The position numbers and the translations under genes were made by a program. The notes beneath the pieces are model-generated. The model made no database searches. It had not been told where the DNA came from and was given only the letters and a program-made list of their open reading frames with translations. This document shows, in pieces, positions 21,654-33,400 of a DNA stretch of 64,000 nt. The stretch spans positions 930,001-994,000 of the forward strand of contig JBQEQX010000001.1 of assembly GCA_052043515.1 (NCBI GenBank). The letters are read 5' to 3'. The stretch is from Ehrlichia sp052043515 (GTDB lineage: Bacteria; Pseudomonadota; Alphaproteobacteria; Rickettsiales; Anaplasmataceae). Within the stretch, counting starts at the first letter, position 1; each line of letters opens with the position of its first letter.

Positions 21654-24600
21654 TTATAATTTTTTTATAGTGTTTCTGTTTAATGATTGCTTGTGTAAGC
21701 AGTGATCTATCCATAGTGCCGTACATTTTTCTTGTAAGTTATTTTGTTTAAGTCTTTCATTTAAGAATTTAAAATCTACATAGTCCGCATATTGGTCTTG
21801 ATTATTGCAACTATATACAAAACTTTCCTGCTTTGTTGTTGGATTAATATGTTTTTGTAAGCATTGAGCGCATATTTCTTTCATCATACATTGCATGGGA
21901 GAGTTAATAGAAGCTACAACTTTTACTTCTTTTTTTGAAAAAATTACAAAATTCGTTAAATATTGCATAGGATACTGCATCCATCATGTGGCTTGATCCA
22001 ATGATCATGATTCTGTCTATAGAATGTAATGGTATATCAATATTCTCTGGTAAGTGATGGTTATATTCAAGAATTGCTTCAATTATATTACCATGATAAG
22101 ACTTATCCTGTGTTCTTCGTGGTTCGATCTTTTTTCTTCACAGCACCATACCACAGTATTTGATGATTCTTCTATTGAAGGTTGTTCAAATACATCTTCC
22201 ACTTTTTTATATCCAGCGAAATATAAAACTTTACAGCTGTTTGATAGCAATGCTTGACCTATTGAAAATAGTACTGCATTTCCTACCCCTCCACCTATTA
22301 ACATTATATTTTGATTATGAGGAATTTCTGTTGGGGTGCCAGTAGGTCCCATAAAAACGATAGGTTCATTTTTTTTAAGATGGGTACATAAGTGACTAGA
22401 TCCACCTGTATTTAGTACTATAGTTGAGATTAATCCTTTGTTTTTATCCACGGAAACTCCAGTTAAGGCCAAACTTTCCATTGATAATTTTGTATTTTCT
22501 ACATTAATGCTGTTACATTCGAAATTTTGTAGTCTATAAAATTGTCCTGGTTTAAAGTTAGCTGCTGCAAAAGGAGACCGAATAATAAGCTTGGTGATAT
22601 TTTTAGTAACATGTTGTATGTCTACTATATATGACTTTAATAGATGGTTTAATTTTGTACGAAGACTGTTGTCTTCTATAGTTGGAAGCTGATGCAGTAC
22701 TTTTGTGATGCTTGGATATCCATTTTTAGCACTTGCCATTGCTTTAACTACGCTTCCTCTATATGGCAAATGCAAATCTCCAAAAATGCTAACTTTTTTA
22801 TCATGAGATATAAAAATGCTATCTTTTTTTTGTGAGTTTAGTGGACAAAATTATTTCTGTGCTATTACCTTCTAAATCAAAAGTATGGGTAAAGTCCTCA
22901 TTTAATGTACAAAATTGTCGATTTTCTTTTATGCTAGTTAAGTTTGGTTTAGTTCCTATAGCTACTATGATAGTTTTTGCAGGTAGCGTATTTTTTTTAT
23001 TGTTTTCATCGATTAATCTAATATTGCTTATATGATTATACTTATCAATTATCATTTCACATGGCTGAGCGTCTTCCATAAAGTATATTCCTTCTGCTAA
23101 TGCATTCTTTATTTCATCACTATTTAATTTATAACTTGGGGCATCAGATAATTTGTTTCTGTAAACGATAGTAGCTCCTCCCCATGATTGTAATAATTCT
23201 ATAATTTTTGCTTGTCTGTTTTCTAATTTTGAAGATTCTCTTTCTTTCCTGATTTGAATTGCATGATTGATAAACTCATTTGCAATAATTTTTTCTTCTT
23301 CTGTCCAGTTTTTTTCTATGTATGATTTTCCATATTCTTTTACCAATACCTCATATCTTAAAAAAATTTTTCTACTTGTAGTGGATAGTATGCAAGAGCT
23401 TCTGTAGCTGCATCTATTGCTGTTAATCCTCCTCCTATTACAATAATAGGCATTCTAATTTGTAAATTTGCAATAGAATCTGCTCTTGCAGATCCAGTAA
23501 GTTGTAAGGACATTAGAAAATCCGATGCCATACGTACTCCACGTGCTAGAGAGTTTTTTACTTTTATTATATTTGGACTACCTGATCCAGTTGCTAAAGC
23601 AATGTGATGAAATCCCATTTCAAAAGCGTTATCTATTGTTAATGTACTACCAAATCTTACTCCTCCATACATTGAAAAATTTTCTCTTCTTTCTAATATT
23701 AGTCTTGCAATTTTTTAAATAGTTTTTGTCCCATCTTGCGGTGATTCCATATTCTGATACTCCACCGAAACCGTAAGGGGTACGTTCACTTAAGTTTTCA
23801 TATAATTCAGTTTTTACGTCTTTAATTAAATTAAATTCTGTTCTTTCACCATATTGAGTAACTCCAGAAAGATGTTCTGGTAAAGGTTCAATTTTTAATC
23901 CATCTATTGCTACTACAGTATGTCCATCATTTAACAAGTGATGTGATAAGTTAATTCCTGCTGGACCTAGTCCTACTACTAATACATTTTTATTTGTGTT
24001 GATACTGGGAAATGGCCGTTCAAAGTTTACAGGATTCCATCTAGTAAGTAACGAGTATATTTCGAACCCATAACTTAAAGATAAAACGTTATCAATTATT
24101 TGAGTTTCAACCATTGGAATATCAACAGGGTCTTGCTTCTGGTAAATGCATGATTTTGTACAATCATTACAAATATGATATCCTGTCAAAACACACAGTG
24201 GATTGTCGATCATAGCAATTGCTAGTGACGCTATAGGATATCCTTGAGATTTTACTAAATTCATTTCTGATATTTTTTCTTCCAAAGGACAGCCGTGTAA
24301 TTCAGTTGAAAAAATTGATTTTTTAAATGAACTATTATTTTCTACTAACCCTTTTGAACAACTGTCTTTATTTTGTTTATGACAGAAAATACAGTAATGA
24401 GAATTATTTAATGCTTGGTAAAGAGTGGGTTGTTTATGAGTAAGATTAAATCCATCTCTATGTTTAATGTTATGTGATGTAATCACATTTGACCCATTAA
24501 TATTTTTTGTGATTCTAGGTACCAGATTGTAGAAATCTATTTTTTTGTTGGTTTTTGAATAAAATGCTTTCGGTATTTGATTGTGAATGTACCATATATG

Positions 24601-25097
24601 CAGCATATTGAGCTGTTATGTCTAAATTTTCTAAATATTTTTCTTGATTTTCTAACCATAACAAAACTTGTTTTGCAAAATTTTTTTCTTGAATAGGTAA
24701 TTGGAATATTTTTTGAATTTTTTTGTGTTATATCTAGTATGTTTAAGTTATCGATATTTGGGTATTTCTTAAGAGCATAACGTTGTATAAATAGTCTTTT
24801 ACATTTGTATATTTCTAAAAATTCTTTGTGTATGTTTTGCTGTAGTTTTATTTCGTTTTCAATCATGAATAGTTTTGATATGAATTCTTCAACTATGTAT
24901 GAAATCTCTATTATGTATGACGTATGAGATTCAGTACTACCTCGTCGTGCTTTTATTAGGAAATCAAACAAATCTTTATTTGAAGATTGTAAGTATGAGA
25001 GGAATATATTGTCTAACTTTATTAATCCTTCCCTACTATATAGGTTTTGTTTAGCAAGCTTAAAGTTCAACATACATTTTTTGTAAGAGTGTAACAT
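21654..25097 (-). CDS. Large GltD/PyrK-type flavin oxidoreductase (seven frameshifts)
   Basis: One about 1,145-aa protein once seven homopolymer errors are repaired: extra bases near 24718, 24540, 23711, 22824 and 21930; missing bases near 23360 and 22130. Order of parts: a helical N-terminal region (about 1-200); an iron-sulfur GltD-like region (CIFCHKQ, HGCPLEEKISEMN, CNDCTKSC); an FAD site (VLVVGLGPAGINLSHHL); an NAD(P) site (VIGGGLTAIDAATEA); and a C-terminal ferredoxin-reductase/PyrK-like domain (FKPGQFYRL, LIGGGVGNAVLFSIGQAL) ending in a Cys cluster (MQCMMKEICAQC). The GltD part resembles glutamate synthase small subunits. No large GltB subunit is adjacent, so the electron partner is unknown. 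NAD-glutamate dehydrogenase lies 5 kb away. Confidence 0.85.
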
Positions 25098-25673
25098 ATT
25101 AATTGAGGTATGAAAATTCTATATTATAAATTGTAAAGCGTTATCTCATTTCTGATATGTAATAAAATTGAAGTAGATGTGATGTAAGCTTGTTTTATTT
25201 GACGTACAACAAGGATTCTGACAAGTTTTAAGTACCTTCTATTGTATCAGTGTGTTGTATCATTTTATAATACATATTCGTAGTGGATTATGAATAATGC
25301 TATATAAATGAGTATAAAACTAGTATTAGTCTTAAAGATAAAAAATTTATAGTGATGTTATATAATATTTATGATCTTCTGGTTCTCTACAAATAACTAT
25401 TGATAATTGAATGTGGATTGGTGAAATCTTTAACTTATAAAGTGATTGTGAAATCATGATTAATTGCAAATATAAATGTTATTTAAATTGTGTACTGTTG
25501 ATTCTATAGTTATTTTTCTATGTGTAGGTATGAAACGTAAATTTATCTGCCTCAAGCTAAAAGTACTAAATTATATAATTTTGTGATCAGGATCAGAATA
25601 GATGTTTATTTTTCTTGAATTGCTTGGGCTTTAAGAATAGAATTTCGAAGTTGTAATTTATTGCTTGTAAAAG
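25098..25673. other. Non-coding divergent spacer before efp
   Basis: About 575 bp between the divergently read GltD-like gene and efp. It must contain the promoters of both. I recognise no open frame, RNA or repeat here. Confidence 0.5.
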
Positions 25674-26245
25674 ATGGCAGAAAGGGGAAGTGATATCAGA
25701 CCTGGGCATATATTGGAACATAATAATGCTTTGTATTTGGTTGTAAAAAGTTATGCATACTCAGCCAGGTAAAGGTGGTGCTTATATACAAACTGAAATG
25801 AAAAATTTAAAAACAGGAGCCAAGCAGTATGAAAGGTTTCGTGCAGATGGCGATATAAAAAAGAGCTATTGTTGATGATGCTGACTATCAGTATATTTAT
25901 GGTGACGGCTCAATGATTACTATTATGCATCTCAAGAGTTATGAACAACTTACGATTAGTAAAGATATACTGGGCGATAAGAGTGTATATTTGCAGGATA
26001 ATATTGTGATTACTTTAATGTTTTATAACGGAAAGATCATATCTGCTAAAGTACCAGATTATGTTACCCTTCGTGTAATTGAAACTGAAGCTGTGATTAA
26101 GGGACAGACTGTTTCTTCATCTGCTTATAAAGTGGCAATGTTGGAAAATAATCAACGTATTAGTGTTCCTACATTTATCAAGCCTGGAGATAAAATAGTT
26201 GTTTATACTCCAGATGATAGTTATTATGAACGGGCAAAAGGGTAG
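25674..26245 (+). CDS. efp: Elongation factor P (two frameshifts)
   Basis: Binds stalled ribosomes between the P and E sites and relieves arrest at proline runs. The ATG at 25674 opens MAERGSDIRPGHILEHNNAL. An A5 run (25745-25749) and an A6 run (25857-25862) each have one A too many. Repaired, the frame reads VVKVMHTQPGKGGAYIQTEM, with the modifiable Lys near residue 33, and then DGDIKRAIVDDADYQYIYGD. The rest carries the second and third OB-like domains, ending PGDKIVVYTPDDSYYERAKG. Length about 189 aa, normal. It precedes suhB, a common alphaproteobacterial order. Confidence 0.95.
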
Positions 26246-26443
26246 TATATTCAAATATTTGAGATTGCATTCTTTTAGAAGGGTGTAATTGGTTTTGTGT
26301 TGTCTGAGTGCAATGGTGATGGGTGTTGCTCGCTTTGTATTTATTGGAAGTAATTACGAGTAGAACATTATGTAACTGATTATGATGTTCTGTGATTATG
26401 GTAGGTATATTGTCTACAATTGAAAAGCAAAAAGAGGTTGTAA

Positions 26444-27211
26444 ATGTCTGTAATTTTTTCTTCTATTACTAATATTATGCTAAAGTCAGCACGACAGTCA
26501 TCTAAGGCTTTAATTAGGGATTTTAGTGAAATTCGATATATGCAATCTTCTTACACTGCAGCGAGTAATTTCACTAGATCTGCATACTTGAGATCAAAAA
26601 AAATTATCTCTGAAGGATTATATAATTATCGGCAGAATTACAGTATTATATTTGATGATACTAGGGATGTATCTAGTGTTGGGGAAAATTTTTGGTTTGT
26701 TAATCCGATAGATAGTAGAACTAACTTTATAAATTACCTACCATATTTTGCAACGGTAATTGCTTTTTTTCGTCATGGTGAACCAATTTCTGCTATAATT
26801 GATGCTCCAATACTTAAAGAGACCTTCTACGTAGAAAAAGGTGTTGGTGCTTTTTCAGAAAATGTACAGTCTCGTTATGTTAAGATGCATGTAGGCGGCA
26901 AGCAAAGCATAAGTAGGGCTATAATTGATTTTGTTATTACTCGTCTCAACGTTAATATAATTGATAGTCAGCTTAGTTCTCAAGCTGTTATAATACGTGC
27001 TATGGGGTCTGTGGCTTTGGGATTTTCTTATTTATGTTCTGCATCTTATGATGCATTGATTTATTCTCAACTTAATAAATATCAGGCAGCTGTAGGAAAG
27101 TTATTTATTGAAGAGAGTAAAGGAAGAGTTGTATATGATAATGACTTATTTATAGCTAGTAATTTTACTTTATGTGATTATTTAAGAAAAAAATTCAGTG
27201 GAAATAGGTAA
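26444..27211 (+). CDS. suhB: Inositol-monophosphatase-family protein, degenerate active site
   Basis: 255-aa protein with the fold signatures of the SuhB/IMPase family, downstream of efp as in relatives. Key catalytic positions differ. The metal-binding DPIDGT motif is NPIDSRTNF (residues 87-95), so the first Asp and the Gly-Thr are gone. The upstream Glu-Glu pair is not seen (FDDTRD). The late WDxAAG motif reads NKYQAAVGKLF. The Ile-Asp of PID and the C-terminal GG.V-type segment (SKGRVVYDND) remain. The frame is open and uninterrupted, so the protein is probably made, but it is unlikely to be an efficient phosphatase. A regulatory or structural role is possible. Confidence 0.8.
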   Translation: MSVIFSSITNIMLKSARQSSKALIRDFSEIRYMQSSYTAASNFTRSAYLRSKKIISEGLYNYRQNYSIIFDDTRDVSSVGENFWFVNPIDSRTNFINYLPYFATVIAFFRHGEPISAIIDAPILKETFYVEKGVGAFSENVQSRYVKMHVGGKQSISRAIIDFVITRLNVNIIDSQLSSQAVIIRAMGSVALGFSYLCSASYDALIYSQLNKYQAAVGKLFIEESKGRVVYDNDLFIASNFTLCDYLRKKFSGNR

Positions 27212-27326
27212 TATTGATATGCATATTGCAGTGCCTGTGTTGAGAGTGTACTAAAAAGTAGTGAGGAATGCATTTCTATAGCTTACTATAGTCTAAATAT
27301 AAAAATGTAATAAACTATGAGATATA

Positions 27327-28250
27327 CTATGAGGATTTTTCTAGATCTATGATTGTACTTTCCATATGAGATGGAATAGGAGCAATGATTGATAAATTTT
27401 TACCTTCTATATTGATTGATATAGAATATGCATGTAGCTGTAAGTGATCATTTAGTGTACAAGAAAGTTTCCCATATTTCTTATCACCAATAATCGGGCA
27501 TCCAATATGTGAAAGGTGTACTCTAATCTGATGTTTTCTACCAGTAATAGGTTGTAATTCAAGTAACAAAATGTTGTTAGGTAATCTCTTTAGTACAGAA
27601 AACAAAGTAATAGCTTCTTGTACATGTGATTTGTCAGTTGCCATTTTCTCGAAAAGTATACCGCACTTTTTTTTAATAATAGAATAATTAATCTGTCCAG
27701 CATCATTTTCTAGAATTCCTTGAGCTAATGCTAGGTACTTCTTTTTAACTTTTCTATTCTTAAATTCATGCATGATTGACCTACATGCTCTTATGTTGCG
27801 TGCCAATATCAATGCACCGCTAGTGTCCTTATCTAACCTATGAACAATCTTCATAGGTTCTCCATCTTTAATCTTATCTAAGACGTCGCTAATGCTAACC
27901 TTAACTTTAGTACCTCCCTGGACAGGTATGCCAGCAGGCTTATTAATAACTAATACGTTATCATTTTCATATATAATATTGTTACGAATTAAATCAACTA
28001 GAGCGCTAGTATCTACCTTATAAGCCTTATTAACTTTTTTCTCACTGTAAATAGTTCCATCATATTTTATATAAATTACACTTCCAGTCTTAATTTTTGT
28101 GCCAGATTTTACTTTCATATTATCAAGTAAAACCATACCTTTACGTAAAAACTTCTCAATTAAAGACTGAGGCATTTGTAGTACTTTTCTGAGAAATTTA
28201 TCTATTCTTATATCTTGATCATCTTCACTTACAGTATAATATTTACCCAT
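27327..28250 (-). CDS. rluC: RluC/RluD-family 23S rRNA pseudouridine synthase
   Basis: Converts uridines to pseudouridine in 23S rRNA. The 307-aa protein opens with an S4 RNA-binding domain (residues about 10-75, RIDKFLRKVLQMPQSLIEK). The catalytic domain carries VINKPAGIPVQGG and the active-site motif IVHRLDKDTSGALILARN, with its catalytic Asp. GRKHQIRVHLSHIGCPIIGD is the family C-terminal motif. Intact frame, normal length. RluC is a better fit than RluD, but the target sites cannot be proved. Confidence 0.9.
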   Translation of the reverse strand: MGKYYTVSEDDQDIRIDKFLRKVLQMPQSLIEKFLRKGMVLLDNMKVKSGTKIKTGSVIYIKYDGTIYSEKKVNKAYKVDTSALVDLIRNNIIYENDNVLVINKPAGIPVQGGTKVKVSISDVLDKIKDGEPMKIVHRLDKDTSGALILARNIRACRSIMHEFKNRKVKKKYLALAQGILENDAGQINYSIIKKKCGILFEKMATDKSHVQEAITLFSVLKRLPNNILLLELQPITGRKHQIRVHLSHIGCPIIGDKKYGKLSCTLNDHLQLHAYSISINIEGKNLSIIAPIPSHMESTIIDLEKSS

Positions 28251-28559
28251 TGTTATCTGAATTTTTTTTAACAGTGTATAAAAAAGCCGCCAACTATTAT
28301 TACATATAATTTCCCATTGTCCTAATTGTTATTATAATGCTAATTAACATGTGAACTTAATTTATTCTATTCATGATGCAGAAAAATAGCTTTATATAGA
28401 TCTTATAATAGAGGTTAATAGTGTAAATTGAAATGAACTAAGCAGCATTATGTAAGTTGCGAAGTAGTATGTTAAAACATTAAATATGGCCTATGTGAAA
28501 TAGTTAGTTTATTTTTTTGATATCGTACTTATGTTATTTTGCACTTTGGTACTAAAAAC

Positions 28560-28730
28560 ATGAATTTGTGGCTAAGGAAAAGTTGTGCAGGTGATATAGA
28601 ATTAAATCTTACATATGCTAAAGATTACTTAAATTTTATTGTTTTTATTAAAAGATTGTCTAAGTGTGAATATAAAATTGATGTTGGGAAATACATCATC
28701 ACATCAGAACAGATATCCCTCTATTATTAG
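28560..28730 (+). CDS. Possible 56-aa hypothetical protein
   Basis: Short open frame in the 550-bp spacer between rluC and pleD. From the ATG at 28560 it reads MNLWLRKSCAGDIELNLTYA and ends in a tyrosine pair. Its mix of charged and hydrophobic residues looks more protein-like than usual for the spacers, but no family is recognised. An upstream ATG at 28531 would join if an A5 run near 28554 were one base longer. Confidence 0.35.
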   Translation: MNLWLRKSCAGDIELNLTYAKDYLNFIVFIKRLSKCEYKIDVGKYIITSEQISLYY

Positions 28731-28797
28731 GATGCACACTTACGTGATACATTTTTGTGCCGTTGGCGTGCTAATCTACTACAAATGCTTTTGTCAT

Positions 28798-30168
28798 TCA
28801 TAAATGTACAATTACTTTGTTCCTTCCAGTATTTTTTGCTTCATATAGACATTTGTCAGCTCTATCTATGAGTTGCTTTATATTATCAATATCAGATTTC
28901 TGAACTTCTGCTACACCAATGCTAACGGTTTTATATATATCACCTATGCTTGTGATAAAAGGTCTTTCTTTTATCACTGTAAGTATTCTATTTGCTACCT
29001 GTTCTGCCGTACTTACTGTTGTATCTGGTAATATTATAACAAACTCTTCACCTCCGAACCTTGCTAATAAATCTGTGATACGTATATTATCTGATACTCT
29101 TTTTTTGAACTGTTGTAATAATTCGTCACCAACAGTATGTCCAAATTTATCGTTTACTTCTTTAAAATAGTCGATATCCAGTATCATTATAGATAGAGTT
29201 TTATCTTTCTGTAGTGATTCATTAATCATATTGTAAAAGTGCATGTCAAAATAACGCCTGTTATAACATCCAGTTAAGGGGTCAGTTATGGCCATTGCCA
29301 TGCTATTATCTACGTTAATCCTTAGAGCATCCTGATATCTTTTTCTTTTTACTTGTACGTTTACTCGTGCAATCAGTTCATCACTGTTTATTGGGGTTGT
29401 TATATAATCATGAATTCCTATATCAAAAGCCTTACTTAATAACTTTGGATCTTCATGTTCATCAAGTAAAACTAATATTGGAGTGTAACGTGTTTCAATT
29501 TTATTGCGTAATTGCGAACACAATCTCAATCCATCTCCAGAGAACTCCAAATCAATGATTATTAAATCGTAATTTTGTATGTTACTCAAACCTGATGCTT
29601 GATCTATATTATGTGAAACTACGGTTTGTTGGAAAAACTTTTGTAAAACACTATTTATATGTTCAGAGCGTATTACATCTTCATCTACAATCAATATACT
29701 GGCATCATCAATTTTATTCGCATAATCCATACTATTATTTAATACACTCATATCAGAGTTTGTCTTACCTCTTAACCTTAGTTCATCTATGACCATTTTA
29801 AATCTTGTTAATGATCTGATTCTTGCAAATAGTGCTGTATCATTTATAGGTTTTGTTAAGAAGTCGTCTGCACCATAGCTTAATCCACTTACTCTATTAT
29901 CTGATGTGTTATCAAGAGCTGTAACCATGACTATTGGAATATATGTAGTTACAGGATTGGATTTCAATCTTCTACATGTCTCAAATCCATCCATTTCTGG
30001 CATCATGACATCTAATAGTATTATGTCTGGGTGTTTTTCTTCTGCGATCCGTATGGCATCCATTCCATTTGTTGCAATTAAAACATTGTAATACTCACTA
30101 ATTAATTTAGCTTGCAACAATTTAATATTTGCAGCTAAGTCATCTACTATTAATACTTTTGCAGTCAT
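28798..30168 (-). CDS. pleD: Diguanylate cyclase response regulator PleD
   Basis: Makes cyclic di-GMP when phosphorylated by its partner kinase. The 456-aa protein is intact: receiver 1 (residues 1-120, phospho-acceptor Asp53 in IILLDVMMPEMDG), a second receiver-like domain (about 150-275, LIIIDLEFSGDG) and a GGDEF domain (about 290-456) with the active-site FGGEEFVIILPD. The PleC partner is not in this window. It lies 12 bp after tatB and follows gdh, suggesting one transcript. Confidence 0.95.
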   Translation of the reverse strand: MTAKVLIVDDLAANIKLLQAKLISEYYNVLIATNGMDAIRIAEEKHPDIILLDVMMPEMDGFETCRRLKSNPVTTYIPIVMVTALDNTSDNRVSGLSYGADDFLTKPINDTALFARIRSLTRFKMVIDELRLRGKTNSDMSVLNNSMDYANKIDDASILIVDEDVIRSEHINSVLQKFFQQTVVSHNIDQASGLSNIQNYDLIIIDLEFSGDGLRLCSQLRNKIETRYTPILVLLDEHEDPKLLSKAFDIGIHDYITTPINSDELIARVNVQVKRKRYQDALRINVDNSMAMAITDPLTGCYNRRYFDMHFYNMINESLQKDKTLSIMILDIDYFKEVNDKFGHTVGDELLQQFKKRVSDNIRITDLLARFGGEEFVIILPDTTVSTAEQVANRILTVIKERPFITSIGDIYKTVSIGVAEVQKSDIDNIKQLIDRADKCLYEAKNTGRNKVIVHL

Positions 30169-30180
30169 AGGTCTTCTTTT

Positions 30181-30448
30181 TTATATGGTATCTTCTTTAT
30201 TTCGTAACTTTTTGTATGTTTTTCCGTCATTTCCTATTATTTCTTTTATTACTGCACCATCGTTATCTTGAGTGTCTGTGCAATTAATGACCTTTTTAAA
30301 ATAAGTCAGAGTTTCTTCTTTTGTTTCTACAAATTTTTTATAGTAGACTCCTAAAGTCTTTGCTAGAAAAGGTAGCTTTTTTTGGATCAATTACTAAACA
30401 AGTTACTAGAATTATGACAACGATTTCCGATATACCAACACTAAACAT
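30181..30448 (-). CDS. tatB: TatB-like twin-arginine translocase subunit (one frameshift)
   Basis: Small single-span protein of the twin-arginine export system. The ATG at 30448 opens MFSVGISEIVVIILVTCLVI. A T7 run (plus 30377-30383) has one base too many; with six the frame continues DPKKLPFLAKTLGVYYKKF, giving the family's membrane helix, Gly/Pro hinge and amphipathic helix. The MFxxGxSE start favours TatB over TatA. Repaired length about 88 aa. It sits 11 bp after gdh and 12 bp before pleD. Without the repair only a 69-aa fragment would be called and the family missed. Confidence 0.75.
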
Positions 30449-30459
30449 TAAAAGTTATT

Positions 30460-33400
30460 TTAATTAATAAACATGTCAAGAGACTTTATTATAAGCATTA
30501 ATTTACTTAAATCAAGCTGAGTTGTGTCGATTTCATTGAGAAAATTATAATACCTGTTCAGCTTATCTTGGTTTTTTATATACCAATCCTGAATTATTTC
30601 GTTAATTACATCGTGTACTTTATCTAATTTAATTGCTAGTGACAATGTAGGTTCTCCTTGTCTTAAGATATTTGCTGTAATTATAGAGTGATAATCGTTT
30701 AAATCATCAAGTAAATTTCTAATAGCAATGCGTTGCCAATATGAAGAACTTGATTCCATATGTGCTGCAAGATCGCGTATACGACTAAAATTTAGTAATG
30801 ATCTTAATTGAAAGTATATTTTGCCTACGGTTAGTATCGATAAATTGGAACTATTTGTTAAGTATATAATGTCAAGAGAAACAGTAAGGAATTTTAATTT
30901 AGTAATTTTCTTTATTATCGATTCTTCTATGTTGTGTTGAGCTAGTGAAGATAAAGTGTTGTTGTATATTTCCAGGGATTCATTACATAAAATTATGTGT
31001 ATGTTTTCTTCAAGTACTGATATCTGTGAGGATAATGCTTCTAACTTTGTGTCAATGTTTGTGAACTTAGAAGAGTTCCTTAAGAGCCAGAAAGTAACCT
31101 GACCAATGAATTTTTGTACTTCTCTAATTAAAAAAAGTATATGTGTTAACGTGAATTTTACTATCTAATTTGTCCAGTTCATTCCATACTTCATATAGGT
31201 TATGTACATGCGTGGTTATGACGTATATCTTGATTATATCTTCAACAGTGATCCCGATATTTTCAATAATGTGATTTACAAAAATACATCCCATTCTGTT
31301 CACTATATCATTTACTATACATGTTGCTAAAATTTCTTTTTTTTAAAGGGTGTTGTCTTATGTATTGTGCAAAATTGTCTCTTATATATTTAGGAAAATA
31401 AGATAGCAGATACTGAGATTCATATAAGTTTGATAAATTACTTGACTGATGAAAAATATTGGAAAGCATGACCTCATTTTTTTATAAACATTCTGGTATA
31501 TGCAATCAATATTGCGATTTGAGGACAGGTAAATCCTTTCATTTCAGAACTCATTTTTGTGATTTCCTCATCACTTGGTAAAAACTCTATGTCTCGATTC
31601 AAGACCTGAATTTTTTCTAAGTATTTTAGTAATCTGTGGTGTTGTTCTATTCTGTTTTGTGCTTGTATGCACTCTAGCATTAAAGCTTTTGTTTCTAATT
31701 TGTTATGAGATTCTAAAACTATTGATGGTACTTCATGCATTATATCGTCCAGTATTTTGTTACGCTCAGCTAGAGAAATGTAGTTGTTTTGCATTGCTAA
31801 TCTTAAGCATATTTTTATATTGATTTCAAAGTCAGAGCATATAACTCCTCCGGAATTGTCCGTGAAATCTGTGTTAATTTTCCCTCCATTGTCAGCATAT
31901 TCAATTCTTCCAAGTTGAGTACATCCCAAATTGCCGCCTTCTATTATCATTGATGCTCTTACCTCAGATCCGTTAATTCTTAGCGCATCATTAGCTTTGT
32001 CTGCTACTACAGCATTATTTTCTTGAGAAGATTTTATATATGTTCCTATTCCTCCATTCCATATCATACTTACTGATGCTTTTAATAAGTATCTTATAAG
32101 TGCGTTTGGAGAAACTTGATCTTCACTGATGTTAAGCAGTTCTCTTATTTCTGGGGTTAAATCTAGCATTTTGGAATTACGACTGAAAATTTTACCTCCT
32201 TGTGAGATACAGCTTTTGTCGTAATCTTCCCACGAAGATCCTGCAAGTTCAAATAAACGTTTACGTTCGAGGAAACTTTTTTCTGGATTGGGTGATGGGT
32301 CAATGAAAATATGGTTGTGATTGAAAGCTCCAACAAGATGTATTTTATCAGATAGTAACATTCCGTTACCGAAGACATCTCCAGACATATCGCCAATACC
32401 AATTACTGTAAATGGTTCATTATGTATATCTCTTTCCATGAGCCAAAAATGTCTTTGTGCTGCTACCCATGCCCCTTTAGCTGTGATTCCCATTTTTTTG
32501 TGATCAAATCCTATTGACCCACCAGATGCAAAAGCATCTCCTAACCAAAAATTATATTCTTCAGAAATCTCATTTGCGTAATCAGAAAATGTTGCAGTTC
32601 CTTTGTCTGCAGCAACTACAAGATATGGATCATATTCATCGTATTTTATAATGCCACTAGGTGTTACATATTTCTCATCCACAATGTTATCTGTAATATC
32701 TAATATACCTCTTAAAAAAGTTTTTATAGCACTCTACAGCAGTGTTTTTTAATAATGTTACATTTTTTTTTGGTGTGCGCTTTAAAATGAAGCCACCTTT
32801 TGATCCTACTGGTACAATTACAGAGTTTTTTGTCATTTGTGCTTTCATCAAACCTAGTATTTCTGTACGAAAATCTTCTGTCCTATCGGACCATCTAATA
32901 CCTCCACGAGCGACTTTTCCACCTCGCAAATGTATAGCTTCAAATAAATGAGAATAGACATATATTTCTCTAAAAGGGCAGGGTAACGGTATGTTAGGTA
33001 CTTTACTTGAATCTAGTTTTATAGATAAATAGTCTTTTCCCTTATAATAATTTGTACGTAAAATTGCTAGGATAAGTGCATAAATAGATCGTAGAATATG
33101 ATCGTGTACTACATCTGTTACTTCTAGTAAGAGCTCATTAATTTTATTTTGTATAGCATCAGACTCTTGATCGTTTGCTAACTCTGGGTTGAATCTGGTC
33201 TCAAACAGTTTGATTAAATTAAATAAGATTTTTGGATACTTTATGGCAACTTTTTGGGTATAAATCTGACTATAATTAAATGATACTTGCTTTAAGTATC
33301 TACTTAATGCTCTTATTAGCATTACTTCTTTCCAATTCAAGTTAGCTAATATTACTAAGCTGTTGAAGTAATCATTTTCTATCTCTTTTGCGAATATTTT

